Virus record (IMG/VR): IMGVR_UViG_3300031986_000023
Span: 1 to 53,667 of that record
Strand: one strand, 5' to 3'
DNA: 53,667 bases
From: a virus
Shown here piece after piece: positions 24,397 to 32,706 of this stretch; the stretch's first letter is position 1, and each line of letters opens with the position of its first letter. Below the pieces are notes generated by a model. The model did not search any database. It saw nothing but the letters and a program-made list of their open reading frames with translations, and had not been told where the DNA came from. The translations under genes were made by a program, and so were the position numbers.

Positions 24397-24425
24397 AAAA
24401 AGGGCGGGCGTTTAACGGCCCGCCC
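24397..24425 (-). terminator. Intrinsic terminator after capsid gene cluster
   Basis: A perfect 8-bp stem GGGCGGGC/GCCCGCCC with an 8-nt loop, followed on the minus strand by TTTTT (24401 to 24397). It lies directly downstream of the 189-aa gene that follows the major capsid gene. This is the clearest rho-independent terminator in the window and would raise capsid transcript levels relative to downstream neck and tail genes. Confidence 0.88.
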
Positions 24426-24450
24426 AATCGCCCCAGGAGAAGCGGGAATG

Positions 24451-25020
24451 TTATTCGGTCGGGCGCTTGGCGTCCGGTGCGGCGGATTCGATTGCTTCGC
24501 GGGTCACGGCCTTGCCGGTCAGTTCTGCGACGGCTTCGACGGCAGGCAGACCAGCCTTGGTCCAATGTGCTTCGTTCTTGGCGTCGAGAAGGCCCACCGC
24601 AGCCTGAATTTCGTCAGCCTTGGCCGCTTCGTCGCCGCCGTTGCCCAGCTTGGCCAGTTCAGCCTTGAGGCCGTCGACGGTCGCGAGAGCGGCCGCCAAA
24701 TCCTTCTCGGCCTTGTCCGCGCGATCGTTCACCGATTTCAGCGCCTTCGCATGTTCAGCCTTGAGGCCGTCGATGTGTTCCTGCGCCTTGGCGATAACCT
24801 CGTTGCGAGCCTTGCCGACGTCGGTCTCATCGCCTTCGTTGATGATCAGCTCGGAACCCTCGACAGGTCCATCGCCGACGACGACGGCGCGGCCAGCCCA
24901 ACCAGCCGGAAAGTCAGCTTCGGTGTCGAATTCGAACCCGATCGGGTATTCGCCGCTCGGGTTCTCCTCGGTCGGCTGACCGTAGATACCCGAGCCGGTG
25001 ATGCGGATGCGTTTCGTCAT
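24451..25020 (-). CDS. Hypothetical capsid-cluster coiled-coil protein, 189 aa
   Basis: The N-terminal 60 residues look like a small beta domain (RIRITGSGIYG, PIGFEFDTEADFPAGWAGRAVVV), then a coiled coil (about 75-120, KAQEHIDGLKAEHAKALKSV) and a helical C-terminus. Located after the major capsid gene and before the terminator, it is probably expressed at capsid levels; head completion or scaffold-like function possible. Confidence 0.6.
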   Translation of the reverse strand: MTKRIRITGSGIYGQPTEENPSGEYPIGFEFDTEADFPAGWAGRAVVVGDGPVEGSELIINEGDETDVGKARNEVIAKAQEHIDGLKAEHAKALKSVNDRADKAEKDLAAALATVDGLKAELAKLGNGGDEAAKADEIQAAVGLLDAKNEAHWTKAGLPAVEAVAELTGKAVTREAIESAAPDAKRPTE

Positions 25021-25032
25021 GATGCTCTCCGA

Positions 25033-26070
25033 TCAGACGCTGATGCTGTAGAAGACGCCCGAGCGGTTGTTGTAATCCGCTCGGATTTCGAGGCCCATCG
25101 CGCCGGCGACATCGAACTGATAGTTCGCGCGCGGACGGTCGCGGGGGATGGCGGTCGTTGCGACGGCCATGCCGATGAGCGGGCGGATATATTCGGCGCT
25201 CGGGACGAAGGCGAAGAACTCGTTGCCCGAAAGCTCGAAGGTCACCTCGATCGCCTGAATGCGACGATTGGTCTTGAGAAAGTCCATGATCGTCCCGGCC
25301 TTGAAGCCAGCCGAGCCCGAATAGGTCTTGTCCCATGCTCGTGCGATTTCCGGCGACACAAACAGGACCACGCCCTGCGCGATATAGTTCGCATCGAGCG
25401 CCGCACCAAAAACACCCGTGAAGAACGCGTCCAGCGCATCAGCCGTAGCGGTCGTCAGGTTGATGTTCGCGCCGCCTGCGCCGATGTTGATCGACTTCGA
25501 CAGCGGATGGGTGCGGATGCCGTAGCCCGTGTAGCCCTGGAAGACGACGGTCGCGTCGCCGTTCAGTGCATAGAGCGCCTGGTCGCGGCGGATCTTGGCG
25601 GTGTGCGCTTCCTGATCGTCGGAAAGTGCGTCGAAGTTCTCCGACTGCAGGCTGTTCCATTCGCGCCATTCGCGACCAAAGGCCGTGTGAAACATCGGAA
25701 CGACCGTGCCGCGGTAGTCATAGACGACCTTATCGAGCGGCACCGGCACCTGCCCCGACATGCTGCGGATCACCGTGCCAGCATCCGAAGAGACGCGATT
25801 CAGGTGAACGAGCTTGCCGATGTTCACCGGCTTGGCCAGCGGCATCAGGTAGCGCATCCAGACTTCGCCTTCATCGGCGCGCATGACGCGGCGGGTAATG
25901 GCGTCCATGTCGAGCCATGCGTCGCGCGGCAGGACCGATGCGGCGTTGCCGATCGATGCCATGCCGTCCTCGTTGGCGTGCCAGAAGTCGCGGTCATCGT
26001 TGACCTCGTCGAACCAGACGCCGTGCTGGCGGGGGTGGTTGGCAATGAGCTGCTGATCGAAATAACGCAT
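25033..26070 (-). CDS. Major capsid protein
   Basis: 345 residues starting MRYFDQQLIANHPRQHGVWFDEVNDDRDFW. Content and order (portal, protease-like, cement, this gene) and the blocks VVYDYRGTVVPMFHTAFGREWREW, SGNEFFAFVPSAEYIRPLIGMAV and GLEIRADYNNRSGVFYSISV fit major capsid proteins of the DUF6260/HK97-fold group. No N-terminal scaffold domain is visible, so a separate scaffold (candidate: end of the DUF2213 protein) is expected. Confidence 0.85.
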   Translation of the reverse strand: MRYFDQQLIANHPRQHGVWFDEVNDDRDFWHANEDGMASIGNAASVLPRDAWLDMDAITRRVMRADEGEVWMRYLMPLAKPVNIGKLVHLNRVSSDAGTVIRSMSGQVPVPLDKVVYDYRGTVVPMFHTAFGREWREWNSLQSENFDALSDDQEAHTAKIRRDQALYALNGDATVVFQGYTGYGIRTHPLSKSINIGAGGANINLTTATADALDAFFTGVFGAALDANYIAQGVVLFVSPEIARAWDKTYSGSAGFKAGTIMDFLKTNRRIQAIEVTFELSGNEFFAFVPSAEYIRPLIGMAVATTAIPRDRPRANYQFDVAGAMGLEIRADYNNRSGVFYSISV

Positions 26071-26082
26071 CTGTGTGGCCCC

Positions 26083-26532
26083 TTATGCCTTGACGATACC
26101 GGGCTGCGCCTTGCGAGCGCGAACCAGCTGATCGGCGCCGGAAGCGTTGTTGTAAGCCTCCTCCGCGATCATCTTGACGTTCTGGCCCGTGGTCGCGAGC
26201 GTGAACTTGCCGGACGAATGCACGGCCAACTCGGAGCCGCGCGCTACGTTGACGCCGGTCGGGACCCGGACGTTGAAGAACTGCTCATCGAGCGGCTCCA
26301 TGCCAATGATGCGATCGTTGGCAGGCCACGCCGTGTCGACATCCTTGAGCGCGAGATAGTTATCCTGCGCGATGTAGATCTTTACGGCGGCGTTGGCGCC
26401 TGCCTGGGCGAAGTTCGCGCCGCTCTCGATCAGGGCGGTGCCGGGCAGGACTGCAGTGGTGCAGATCCGCTCCTGAACCTGCGGCAGGTTCTCCGAAGCG
26501 GGGCCGGCGAAAATTTTATTGAAGCGTGCCAT
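26083..26532 (-). CDS. Capsid cement/decoration protein, 149 aa
   Basis: Beta-rich protein (TTAVLPGTALIESGANF, VKIYIAQDNYLALKDVDTAW, VNVARGSELAVHSSGKFTL) immediately before the major capsid gene. The NVARGSxLAxxxxGK pattern resembles DUF2190/structural cement proteins of other phages. Probably binds the capsid surface. Confidence 0.75.
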   Translation of the reverse strand: MARFNKIFAGPASENLPQVQERICTTAVLPGTALIESGANFAQAGANAAVKIYIAQDNYLALKDVDTAWPANDRIIGMEPLDEQFFNVRVPTGVNVARGSELAVHSSGKFTLATTGQNVKMIAEEAYNNASGADQLVRARKAQPGIVKA

Positions 26533-26538
26533 GCTAGC

Positions 26539-27687
26539 TTACTCCCCCTTCGGCGCGAGCGCCGCGCGATCGGTCTTGGCCGTCGGGTTGAACGCGCCAT
26601 TCAGGCGGTGAGCCGGAAGCGGAGCGCGATCTTTCGAGCCAGCGAGCAGCGCATTGAGCACGGGCGCGGGCGAAGCCTTGGCCAGTTCCTCGGTCAGCAG
26701 TTCGGCCTCGACAACCTGATTGACCAGCGCGGCATGTTCCGCATCGGCCTTGTCCTTGTCGGCCTTGGCCTGCGCTTCGAGCGCATCGGTGACGGGCTTG
26801 AGCGCGTTGCCGACTGCGGTGGTGATCTTTTCGTCGAGACCGGCGACGGTATCGGACAGCGCCGCGACCTTCCCCGAGAGTTCGTCAAACTGCGCCTTGT
26901 CCATAGCGTCCTCACTTGTGTTCAGGGCAACGCCCTCGGTTGTTTCGGGCGTCGGGTCACCCTGAACTAGGTCGGTGATATACGTTTTGATGCGCTCGAT
27001 CAATGAAATTTGTTTCTTTCGTTCAACACCGCGCAACATACTTTCAATCGACCATCCGATGTCACGATCGATGTCGTCGGTGAGCGAGCAGTTGATGACG
27101 TCGATTTTGCCGCCGTCCTCGGCTTTGGCGGCGTTCACCATCAGGCCAACGCCCTGCGCCGGGGTAGCTGCGCCGTCCTCGCCGACGAGGATCGCATCGT
27201 GGTCGAAAACGATGTCGGAGGCGTCCCAATCGGCCTCGTCATCGTTCTGCACCGCGGTCAGCATGCAATAGAGGCCGGTCGACGAATGGATCGGCTCACC
27301 CTTTTCGATCGCGGAGAGCACGGTCTTGCCGCCGTCGAGCTGATTGGCGAAGGCGACGTCGATGACCTTGTCGACGAACACGCGGCCATTCTCGCGGCGG
27401 ACGTTCTTGTTCCAGGCGCCGATGAAGCCGCGCACCAGTCCCTCGGGATCCTTGGCGGACACGAATGCGCCCTCAATCGTCGGGTGACCGAGCGGGGCAG
27501 GCGTGTTTTCGAGGCTGCCGAATGCTTTGGCGATCTCATCTGCTGGATAGCGGACGCGATTCATGATGATGCCGTCGGGCATGGTAGCGCTCGGGACGAC
27601 GATGTAATCGCGGCCGTCGCGGCGCTCGCGGCGGATGGCGCTGTTGTCGATCGCGTGGCGGACGTTGACGCGGACTTGTTTGGTCAT
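26539..27687 (-). CDS. DUF2213 protein, capsid protease/scaffold candidate
   Basis: 382 residues. The N-terminal part (RRDGRDYIVVPSATMPDGIIMNRVRYPADEIAKAF, PLGHPTIEG) is DUF2213, a family regarded as head maturation protease-like and located after the portal gene. The C-terminal third (about 240-340) is a coiled-coil rich in K, A, E and D, as in fused protease-scaffold proteins. Start at 27687 overlaps the upstream stop. Catalytic residues not assigned. Confidence 0.8.
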   Translation of the reverse strand: MTKQVRVNVRHAIDNSAIRRERRDGRDYIVVPSATMPDGIIMNRVRYPADEIAKAFGSLENTPAPLGHPTIEGAFVSAKDPEGLVRGFIGAWNKNVRRENGRVFVDKVIDVAFANQLDGGKTVLSAIEKGEPIHSSTGLYCMLTAVQNDDEADWDASDIVFDHDAILVGEDGAATPAQGVGLMVNAAKAEDGGKIDVINCSLTDDIDRDIGWSIESMLRGVERKKQISLIERIKTYITDLVQGDPTPETTEGVALNTSEDAMDKAQFDELSGKVAALSDTVAGLDEKITTAVGNALKPVTDALEAQAKADKDKADAEHAALVNQVVEAELLTEELAKASPAPVLNALLAGSKDRAPLPAHRLNGAFNPTAKTDRAALAPKGE

Positions 27688-27881
27688 TTTGCACCCTTTC
27701 GGCACTCGGCCTGACATTTCTCGATGACGCCCGCCAAGGTCGGCATGTCTTCCGTCTCGACTTGAAGTAGGGTCGTGTTGTGCGTGAGCGCGCCAGCATC
27801 CCGGTAACTGTAACCGGCATCAGTCAAACTCCGCCGAAAGACGGGTAGTTTCCAGTTATCGACGGCGATCCCGGCTTTCAT
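27684..27881 (-). CDS. Conserved 65-aa phage protein
   Basis: MKAGIAVDNWKLPVFRRSLTDAGYSY followed by a TTLLQVETED strand matches a small family common near portal genes and with unknown function. Overlaps both neighbours by ATGA-type junctions. Confidence 0.7.
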   Translation of the reverse strand: MKAGIAVDNWKLPVFRRSLTDAGYSYRDAGALTHNTTLLQVETEDMPTLAGVIEKCQAECRKGAK

Positions 27882-28207
27882 GTCCCGACCTTCTCGCCGG
27901 TGCCGTCCCAAACGAACTCGCCATCGGGACCGACGGGAAAATGCGTGCCGCAGCCGCAACAGAACGTGCCGCTGTAGAAATTGGGGTCGCGGGCATAGGT
28001 CTCGGCAAGCGCAAGGCCCATCGTGGTTTTCACGCCGCACTTCTGGTGAATGTAGGACTGCCGCACGGGGCGAACGAAGCCCTTGGCGCGCTCCTCGTCG
28101 GAGAGGACGACATAGGCCTTTTGCTGGCCAGCGCGGGGACCACAGTCGATGATCTCGCGATGATCAGGGGTGACAGGCGAGCCGTCGGTTAGGGTGGTTT
28201 TGGTCAT
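27878..28207 (-). CDS. Conserved zinc-binding-type phage protein, 109 aa
   Basis: HQKCG, then GLALAETYARDPNFYSGTFCCGCGTHFPVGPDGEFVW resembles a recurring phage protein with a CxxC...H pattern suggesting metal binding. Located between portal and capsid-protease genes; role unknown. Confidence 0.7.
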   Translation of the reverse strand: MTKTTLTDGSPVTPDHREIIDCGPRAGQQKAYVVLSDEERAKGFVRPVRQSYIHQKCGVKTTMGLALAETYARDPNFYSGTFCCGCGTHFPVGPDGEFVWDGTGEKVGT

Positions 28208-29610
28208 TCAGTCACCTCGTCATCAGCTTCATCATCCGGCACGACCTCACTCGGCCCATCCTCGGCCATCTCAGCCGCACGCGCCTCTTTCTCGGCCAGA
28301 TACTCGGCAAAGCCCTCGACCTCGTCGGCGACCTTGTACCCGGCCTCTTCGCGGATCTCGTCGGGCAGGAAGACGAGTTCGGTTCCGGCTTGCTGGTTGA
28401 TCGTCGACATCTTGGCCGCGCGATCGAGCTTGTCGTCGGGGGATGCTTCGAGGAGGGACGTCCAGCCGATGGTCCAGTCCTTGGCTTCCAGCACTCCCCA
28501 CGCGACCAGCCGGTCGATGAAGTCCTGCAGGATTGGCATGACGCGGTTCTCGCGGCGCGACATATTGGTCTCGGCCCAGCCCTTGGCGTCCTCGGTGCTG
28601 GCGCGTTCGCCGGTGACATTGCCGATCAATTCCTTGAACGGGATTTGCATCGAGGCTGCGAACGATTGCACCGCCGATTCCCAGAACTCTTTGGGCTGCG
28701 GCAGGGTGATGGTGAGAGGTTTGGCCTGAAACCCGCCGAGCATCAGAGCATTGTCAAACCCCGATTGGAATGCCTCAACCTTGTCGTTCAACTGGTCTTT
28801 GACATCCTCGACGCTGGCGGCGCCCATGCCGCGGCGGATGTCCTCGGGCGAAATGCCCTGCGGCGCCTCGATGATCGGCGCACCGCGCGACGACTTCCAG
28901 AAGCCCTCGGCGCCAGCGCCCTTGATCTTTTCGGCATCGCTGACATCGTTGTACCCCGGCTCAAGTGCCGAGCGGCAATTGAGGGTGCCGTCGCCCGACC
29001 AGATGAGCACGCGGTCCCGGTGGATGCGGATCTGTGACTTGCCGACGTTCTGCGGATTTCCTACCGCCTGCTCGTCGAACTGATAATAGAGCGGCTCGCC
29101 ATAGGTTTCGCTGGTCTCGACAGCGTCCCATTCGATGGGCTTCAACTGGTCCTGCCAGGCGGGGATGATGCCGACGACGTTCTCGATACCTTTGCGGACG
29201 CGCACGACCGGCTGGCTGAGCGGTATGCCATCGCGGAGCAGGATGATCGCCCCGGCATATTCGCCCACCATTGACCGGCGATCGGCGTCCATGAACGCAC
29301 GCCAGATTTTGCGCTTGGCGAAATGCTTGCGGATCGCCTCCTCGGCGGCGCTTTCGGCGGGCTCTTCCGACTCCCACAGCGCGGGCATGGTCGCCCACGT
29401 CTTCCCGATCGTCTTGTCGACGGCGGCAGCCGCGAGACCGGAGCGGCTGTAGAGCCGATAGAAATGCTGGAAACAGAGCTCGGCTGGCCAGCCATAGTCG
29501 CGGCCATAGTCGTGCTTCGTGTTGAGACCATAGGCCCACGGGAACGCACGCGCGAGCCGGTCGCGCACAAAACTCGATGCGTTTGCCAAGAGAGAACCGT
29601 GCGCCGCCAT
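28204..29610 (-). CDS. Portal protein (DUF1073 / Phage_portal_3)
   Basis: 468 residues with YGRDYGWPAELCFQHFYRLYSRSGLA, VEAFQSGFDNALMLGG and SFAASMQIPFKELIGNVTGERASTEDAKGW, the pattern of DUF1073-type portals. Builds the dodecameric DNA gate at one capsid vertex. A clear Shine-Dalgarno is missing before the ATG. C-terminus is highly acidic. Proteins of this family are sometimes labelled anti-CBASS Acb1 family in databases because of a fused domain in some members; no such domain is apparent here. Confidence 0.88.
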   Translation of the reverse strand: MAAHGSLLANASSFVRDRLARAFPWAYGLNTKHDYGRDYGWPAELCFQHFYRLYSRSGLAAAAVDKTIGKTWATMPALWESEEPAESAAEEAIRKHFAKRKIWRAFMDADRRSMVGEYAGAIILLRDGIPLSQPVVRVRKGIENVVGIIPAWQDQLKPIEWDAVETSETYGEPLYYQFDEQAVGNPQNVGKSQIRIHRDRVLIWSGDGTLNCRSALEPGYNDVSDAEKIKGAGAEGFWKSSRGAPIIEAPQGISPEDIRRGMGAASVEDVKDQLNDKVEAFQSGFDNALMLGGFQAKPLTITLPQPKEFWESAVQSFAASMQIPFKELIGNVTGERASTEDAKGWAETNMSRRENRVMPILQDFIDRLVAWGVLEAKDWTIGWTSLLEASPDDKLDRAAKMSTINQQAGTELVFLPDEIREEAGYKVADEVEGFAEYLAEKEARAAEMAEDGPSEVVPDDEADDEVTE

Positions 29611-29629
29611 GGCATATCGTTACGCTATG

Positions 29630-29655
29630 TTGCGCTGTGGCGCAATAATGTTGCG
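29630..29655. promoter_or_regulatory. Overlapping inverted repeats upstream of portal gene
   Basis: TTGCGC-TGTG-GCGCAA (29630-29645) is a perfect 6-bp inverted repeat, overlapping CGCAATAATGTTGCG (29641-29655). The latter is the same 15-bp motif as in the gap before the tail tube gene, with one base changed. It is in the 48-bp gap between terminase and portal genes, one of few real gaps in this operon. Confidence 0.45.
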
Positions 29656-29658
29656 TGG

Positions 29659-31158
29659 CTACATGAACCAGCCTGACGGACCATGATCCACCTTCGCATA
29701 AGCCATCACCACAGCATCGGCGAGGTTGTGCGACGGGAAGCCGCGCGTCTTGAGTGATTTCTTGCTCTCGACCTTCATCCTGCCATTCACGCTCTCGCGC
29801 CGCGGCTGTGACAATTCTCCCTGCAATTTGGTCCGCAGCTTCGTCGGAAGGCCCGTCGGGATCGAGATCAGCTGTTCGGGGTCATAAGGCAGCCCATTGC
29901 GCGCCTGCCAGGTGTTGCGGAACCGATCGCCGAGCGTGCCCCATCCTTGCGCCTTGAGGTTGGCGAACATATCGCCGTGCGTCTTACCTGGTTGATACTC
30001 GCGATCGGGATCGGTCGGGCTTTCCGATGCTGTCCAGCCGATATATTCGGTTTTCCGCGGCGGGTTGGCTTCGGCCTCTAGCCGCTGGAATTCCCCCTTC
30101 ACCGATGCGCCGACGCCGATGTCATCGATATGCAGCGTGTCCAGCCCCTCGCGCATGACGATCGGGTGAGCATAAGCCGCCGCCTTGTTCGGGTTTTCGT
30201 CCTGCCACTCCTCTAGCCCGGCAAGCACGCAGCCATAGCGCCATGCCAGCGCGTTCGGGTCGTTCGATTTCGGGGCAATGACGTCGCCCTCGACGCCGCC
30301 CGATATGTCCATGCCCCCGATCTTGCCGCCGCCCATGGGGAAATCGGGGATATGCAGGTGCGCGTCCAATGAAGCCTCGACCCATACCGGCTTGATGATC
30401 GCCAGCGCATTGTCGGCCACCGGCTCGCCTAGATAGACATGCCGAAATAGCTCGGGATCGGTGACGCGCATCAAATCGGCGTCGTCGGCGAGTTCCTGGG
30501 GGAAAAACGGGTTGTCGGTGTAATTGACCTTGAGCACGATCGCGTAGGGCTTGCCGTGCAGCGTGGCGGGATAGATCGGCTCGACGACGAAAGCCTGATA
30601 GATGAAATCGAGCGGAGATGCCGGGTTGAAGCAGACGATGATTTCGCTGCCAGCCTTACGCATCGTCGGTACCAGCGCGTTCCAGCTATCCTTGGTGATG
30701 CTCTCGCCCTCGTCGATGAAGGCACAATCGAAATTCGAGAACCCCTTGAGCTTTTGGTTTTGCAGACGCTTCGATGATGCGCGGATGCCCGAGAATTTGA
30801 ACACGCCGCCCGATGATGGGCAGGATATTTCGGTCTTGGTGATGTCGAAGAAGGCGCTGAGATTGCGGCGGTCAATTTCCTCGACGATCTCCTGATAGCT
30901 GCTCTCGGCAATCGCCTCCATCAGCTCACGGAAACAGACAACGCGCCAGCCAGAATAGAGCACGTTGTTGACGAGGATCGTGATGACCGTGCGCGTCTTC
31001 GAACTGCCGCGGCCGCCATACGACACCTTGAAGCGCGCCGGCTGCAGGAACGGGTGGAAGATCGCGGGAATCGGGCATTCGAATATCGGCCCGCCGTTGT
31101 GGCCTATGCCGGGGGCTTCTGCGGTCAGGTCGTTGGTGAAACCGGTGGCGGGGCTCAT
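29659..31158 (-). CDS. terL: Terminase large subunit
   Basis: 499 residues. ATPase: Walker A YGGRGSSKT (47-55) and Walker B FDCAFIDEGE (143-152). Nuclease: DISGG with Asp284, a second acidic block LHIDDIGVG and a third near 480 (NLADAVVMAYA). The enzyme packages DNA into the prohead through the portal. Starts four nucleotides inside the preceding gene. Length and motifs are complete. The order (small subunit, two small genes, large subunit) is slightly interrupted. Confidence 0.95.
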   Translation of the reverse strand: MSPATGFTNDLTAEAPGIGHNGGPIFECPIPAIFHPFLQPARFKVSYGGRGSSKTRTVITILVNNVLYSGWRVVCFRELMEAIAESSYQEIVEEIDRRNLSAFFDITKTEISCPSSGGVFKFSGIRASSKRLQNQKLKGFSNFDCAFIDEGESITKDSWNALVPTMRKAGSEIIVCFNPASPLDFIYQAFVVEPIYPATLHGKPYAIVLKVNYTDNPFFPQELADDADLMRVTDPELFRHVYLGEPVADNALAIIKPVWVEASLDAHLHIPDFPMGGGKIGGMDISGGVEGDVIAPKSNDPNALAWRYGCVLAGLEEWQDENPNKAAAYAHPIVMREGLDTLHIDDIGVGASVKGEFQRLEAEANPPRKTEYIGWTASESPTDPDREYQPGKTHGDMFANLKAQGWGTLGDRFRNTWQARNGLPYDPEQLISIPTGLPTKLRTKLQGELSQPRRESVNGRMKVESKKSLKTRGFPSHNLADAVVMAYAKVDHGPSGWFM

Positions 31159-31424
31159 TCGTGTCCGTCGCTCACCTCTACGCCCATCGCGCGTAGCTGG
31201 CGGCGCAGGCGGTAAACCTCGGGTAGGTTCGGAACGGAAAGATTACTCTCGACGCCTATGGCGGCCGCTTGCTTGATCGCGCACGGCCCGCAACGCGCCG
31301 TTTCGCCGTATTCCCAGCATGCGCCGGGCGTGGGGCAGATGCCCTCCACATCATCACGCCAGAGAAGGCGCTGCGGATCGGTCAGTGTGCGGCGTTCGCG
31401 GTCAGTGAGTTCGGTCAGTTTCAC
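31155..31424 (-). CDS. Hypothetical phage protein, 89 aa
   Basis: A GTG at 31424 overlaps the zinc-ribbon gene stop (GTGA). Begins MKLTELTDRERRTLTDPQR and contains CPTPGACWEYGETARCGPC, four cysteines that could hold a metal ion. Between the two terminase genes; unknown. Confidence 0.6.
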   Translation of the reverse strand: MKLTELTDRERRTLTDPQRLLWRDDVEGICPTPGACWEYGETARCGPCAIKQAAAIGVESNLSVPNLPEVYRLRRQLRAMGVEVSDGHE

Positions 31425-31540
31425 CAATCGCCTCCGAAATCAGCCACTTCGACGCACTCATGACAGAGTTCGGGGGTTGCCATATCTTCGGGAATGTATT
31501 CTTCGCCGCACCATTCGCAGCAGACGAAATCATCATCCAT
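31421..31540 (-). CDS. 39-aa zinc-ribbon protein
   Basis: A short gene whose ATG lies within the end of the terminase small subunit (ATGGATGA overlap) and whose stop overlaps the next GTG. The product has CEWC (8-11) and CHEC (26-29), a two-knuckle zinc ribbon. Coupling on both sides supports it. Confidence 0.65.
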   Translation of the reverse strand: MDDDFVCCEWCGEEYIPEDMATPELCHECVEVADFGGDW

Positions 31541-31955
31541 TGCCGCTCACCCCTTCTGTCCGCTCAACCAGCTTGTAGGTCGGTTCCTTCGGCGTCATGC
31601 TGCCGTCCGACGAGCGCAGATCATGCTTGTCGATGATCAACCCATTGAGTTTTGCCGCATCCATCAGCGATGCGCGCGCTACCGACAGGAGCGGAGCATC
31701 GGTCGCGGCTTCGCCCTTTGCTGCAATCGCGAGCAGCCGTTCAGTGATGTTTTCGACGGTCACCCCGGCCTTTTCGGCGGCACGTTCCTGCAGTTCGACG
31801 AGGCGCGCGCCTACCTTTTCATTTCCTTTCAAGCGGACAGCGTTGCCGTCGTTCTTTTTGTAGCCTGCATTCACATAGGCTTCGCTGGCACTGACGCCCT
31901 TCGCGAGTTCCTGCGCAAAGCGTTCATGGCGTGCGTTTTTGATCGGTCCGCTCAT
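31533..31955 (-). CDS. terS: Terminase small subunit
   Basis: 140 residues. PIKNARHERFAQELAKGVSASEAYVNAGYKKNDGNAVRL is the N-terminal helix-turn-helix of the Terminase_2 family, which recognises the packaging site; a helical oligomerisation part follows. Upstream of the large subunit with two small genes between. Confidence 0.9.
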   Translation of the reverse strand: MSGPIKNARHERFAQELAKGVSASEAYVNAGYKKNDGNAVRLKGNEKVGARLVELQERAAEKAGVTVENITERLLAIAAKGEAATDAPLLSVARASLMDAAKLNGLIIDKHDLRSSDGSMTPKEPTYKLVERTEGVSGNG

Positions 31956-32143
31956 ATCGTCTTCACCAATTCCACCACCTGCGCTTCGTTGAATCCCTCG
32001 GCGATGTAGGCGAGAAACAGCGTGCGCTTGCTGTGAGCGATGTTCGCCGCCTCATTGGCCAGTGCGACCCATATCGCAGCTAACTCGCGCGCACCGTCGG
32101 CGGGATTCGCTTTGGGCGGTTCGGGGCGGTTCAAATCTTTCAC
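31952..32143 (-). CDS. Conserved small phage protein, 63 aa
   Basis: GTG start overlapping the upstream stop. Helical sequence ARELAAIWVALANEAANIAHSKRTLFLAYIAEGFNEAQVVELVK is typical of a small family preceding terminase genes. Role unknown. Confidence 0.65.
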   Translation of the reverse strand: MKDLNRPEPPKANPADGARELAAIWVALANEAANIAHSKRTLFLAYIAEGFNEAQVVELVKTI

Positions 32144-32706
32144 GCCCCCGGCCCCGCAACATCAGCCCAATGGGTCGGAACAATCGGGCGGTTGGTCTCG
32201 ACGCCAACCCAAAATCCGCCAACCCATGTCGAACCGTTCCAGTCACCACAGAACCAGCGCCCGAAAACGGGTGGGCCAGCGCACAAGAGAACCTCCCGGC
32301 CATCCTTCATTTCGTCGGGCAATTCATCAATCGGCCTAAAATCTGCGGTGATCGCCTTGATAAAATCCATCCGACGATGGCTCACCTTGGCCATTTTCGA
32401 CACCTCTAAACGGATCGGCTCGCAGTCGGGAGGAGGGATATCGGCCCAATGCGTCACGCCAGATAGCGGCCATCCGGATTCACACCATCCGTGCAAGCCC
32501 CAGAAGCCGACAGCCGCACAGTCGTAATCGCGAGAAGCGTCTCGAATCCAAAGCAACAAGTCTCGCCCGTCGCATCGATCCTCGGGAAGGCTGTCAATGT
32601 CGCGCCAATCGACACCCCCGGTCGCAGTCGGTTCGGTATTCCCGGCGCCCATCATCCTGACCACGTCGGATTTGGTGATAATCCCTTTTATTGATGTAGA
32701 GTTCAT
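32140..32706 (-). CDS. Tandem DUF551-like protein, 188 aa
   Basis: Two copies of a DUF551-like domain: one around residues 33-95 (WRDIDSLPEDRCDGRDLLLWI ... THWADIPPP) and one around 118-185 (FRPIDELPDEMKDGREVLL ... THWADVAGPG). DUF551 proteins are small phage proteins of unknown function with a terminal THWxx motif. ATG at 32706 overlaps the previous stop and is preferred to longer reading. Confidence 0.75.
   Translation of the reverse strand: MNSTSIKGIITKSDVVRMMGAGNTEPTATGGVDWRDIDSLPEDRCDGRDLLLWIRDASRDYDCAAVGFWGLHGWCESGWPLSGVTHWADIPPPDCEPIRLEVSKMAKVSHRRMDFIKAITADFRPIDELPDEMKDGREVLLCAGPPVFGRWFCGDWNGSTWVGGFWVGVETNRPIVPTHWADVAGPGA

Noticed and set aside
24349-26970. 873-codon plus-strand open frame
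   Set aside because: It is antisense to the capsid cluster and lies over several clearly coding genes with recognisable families; the length results from high GC third positions.
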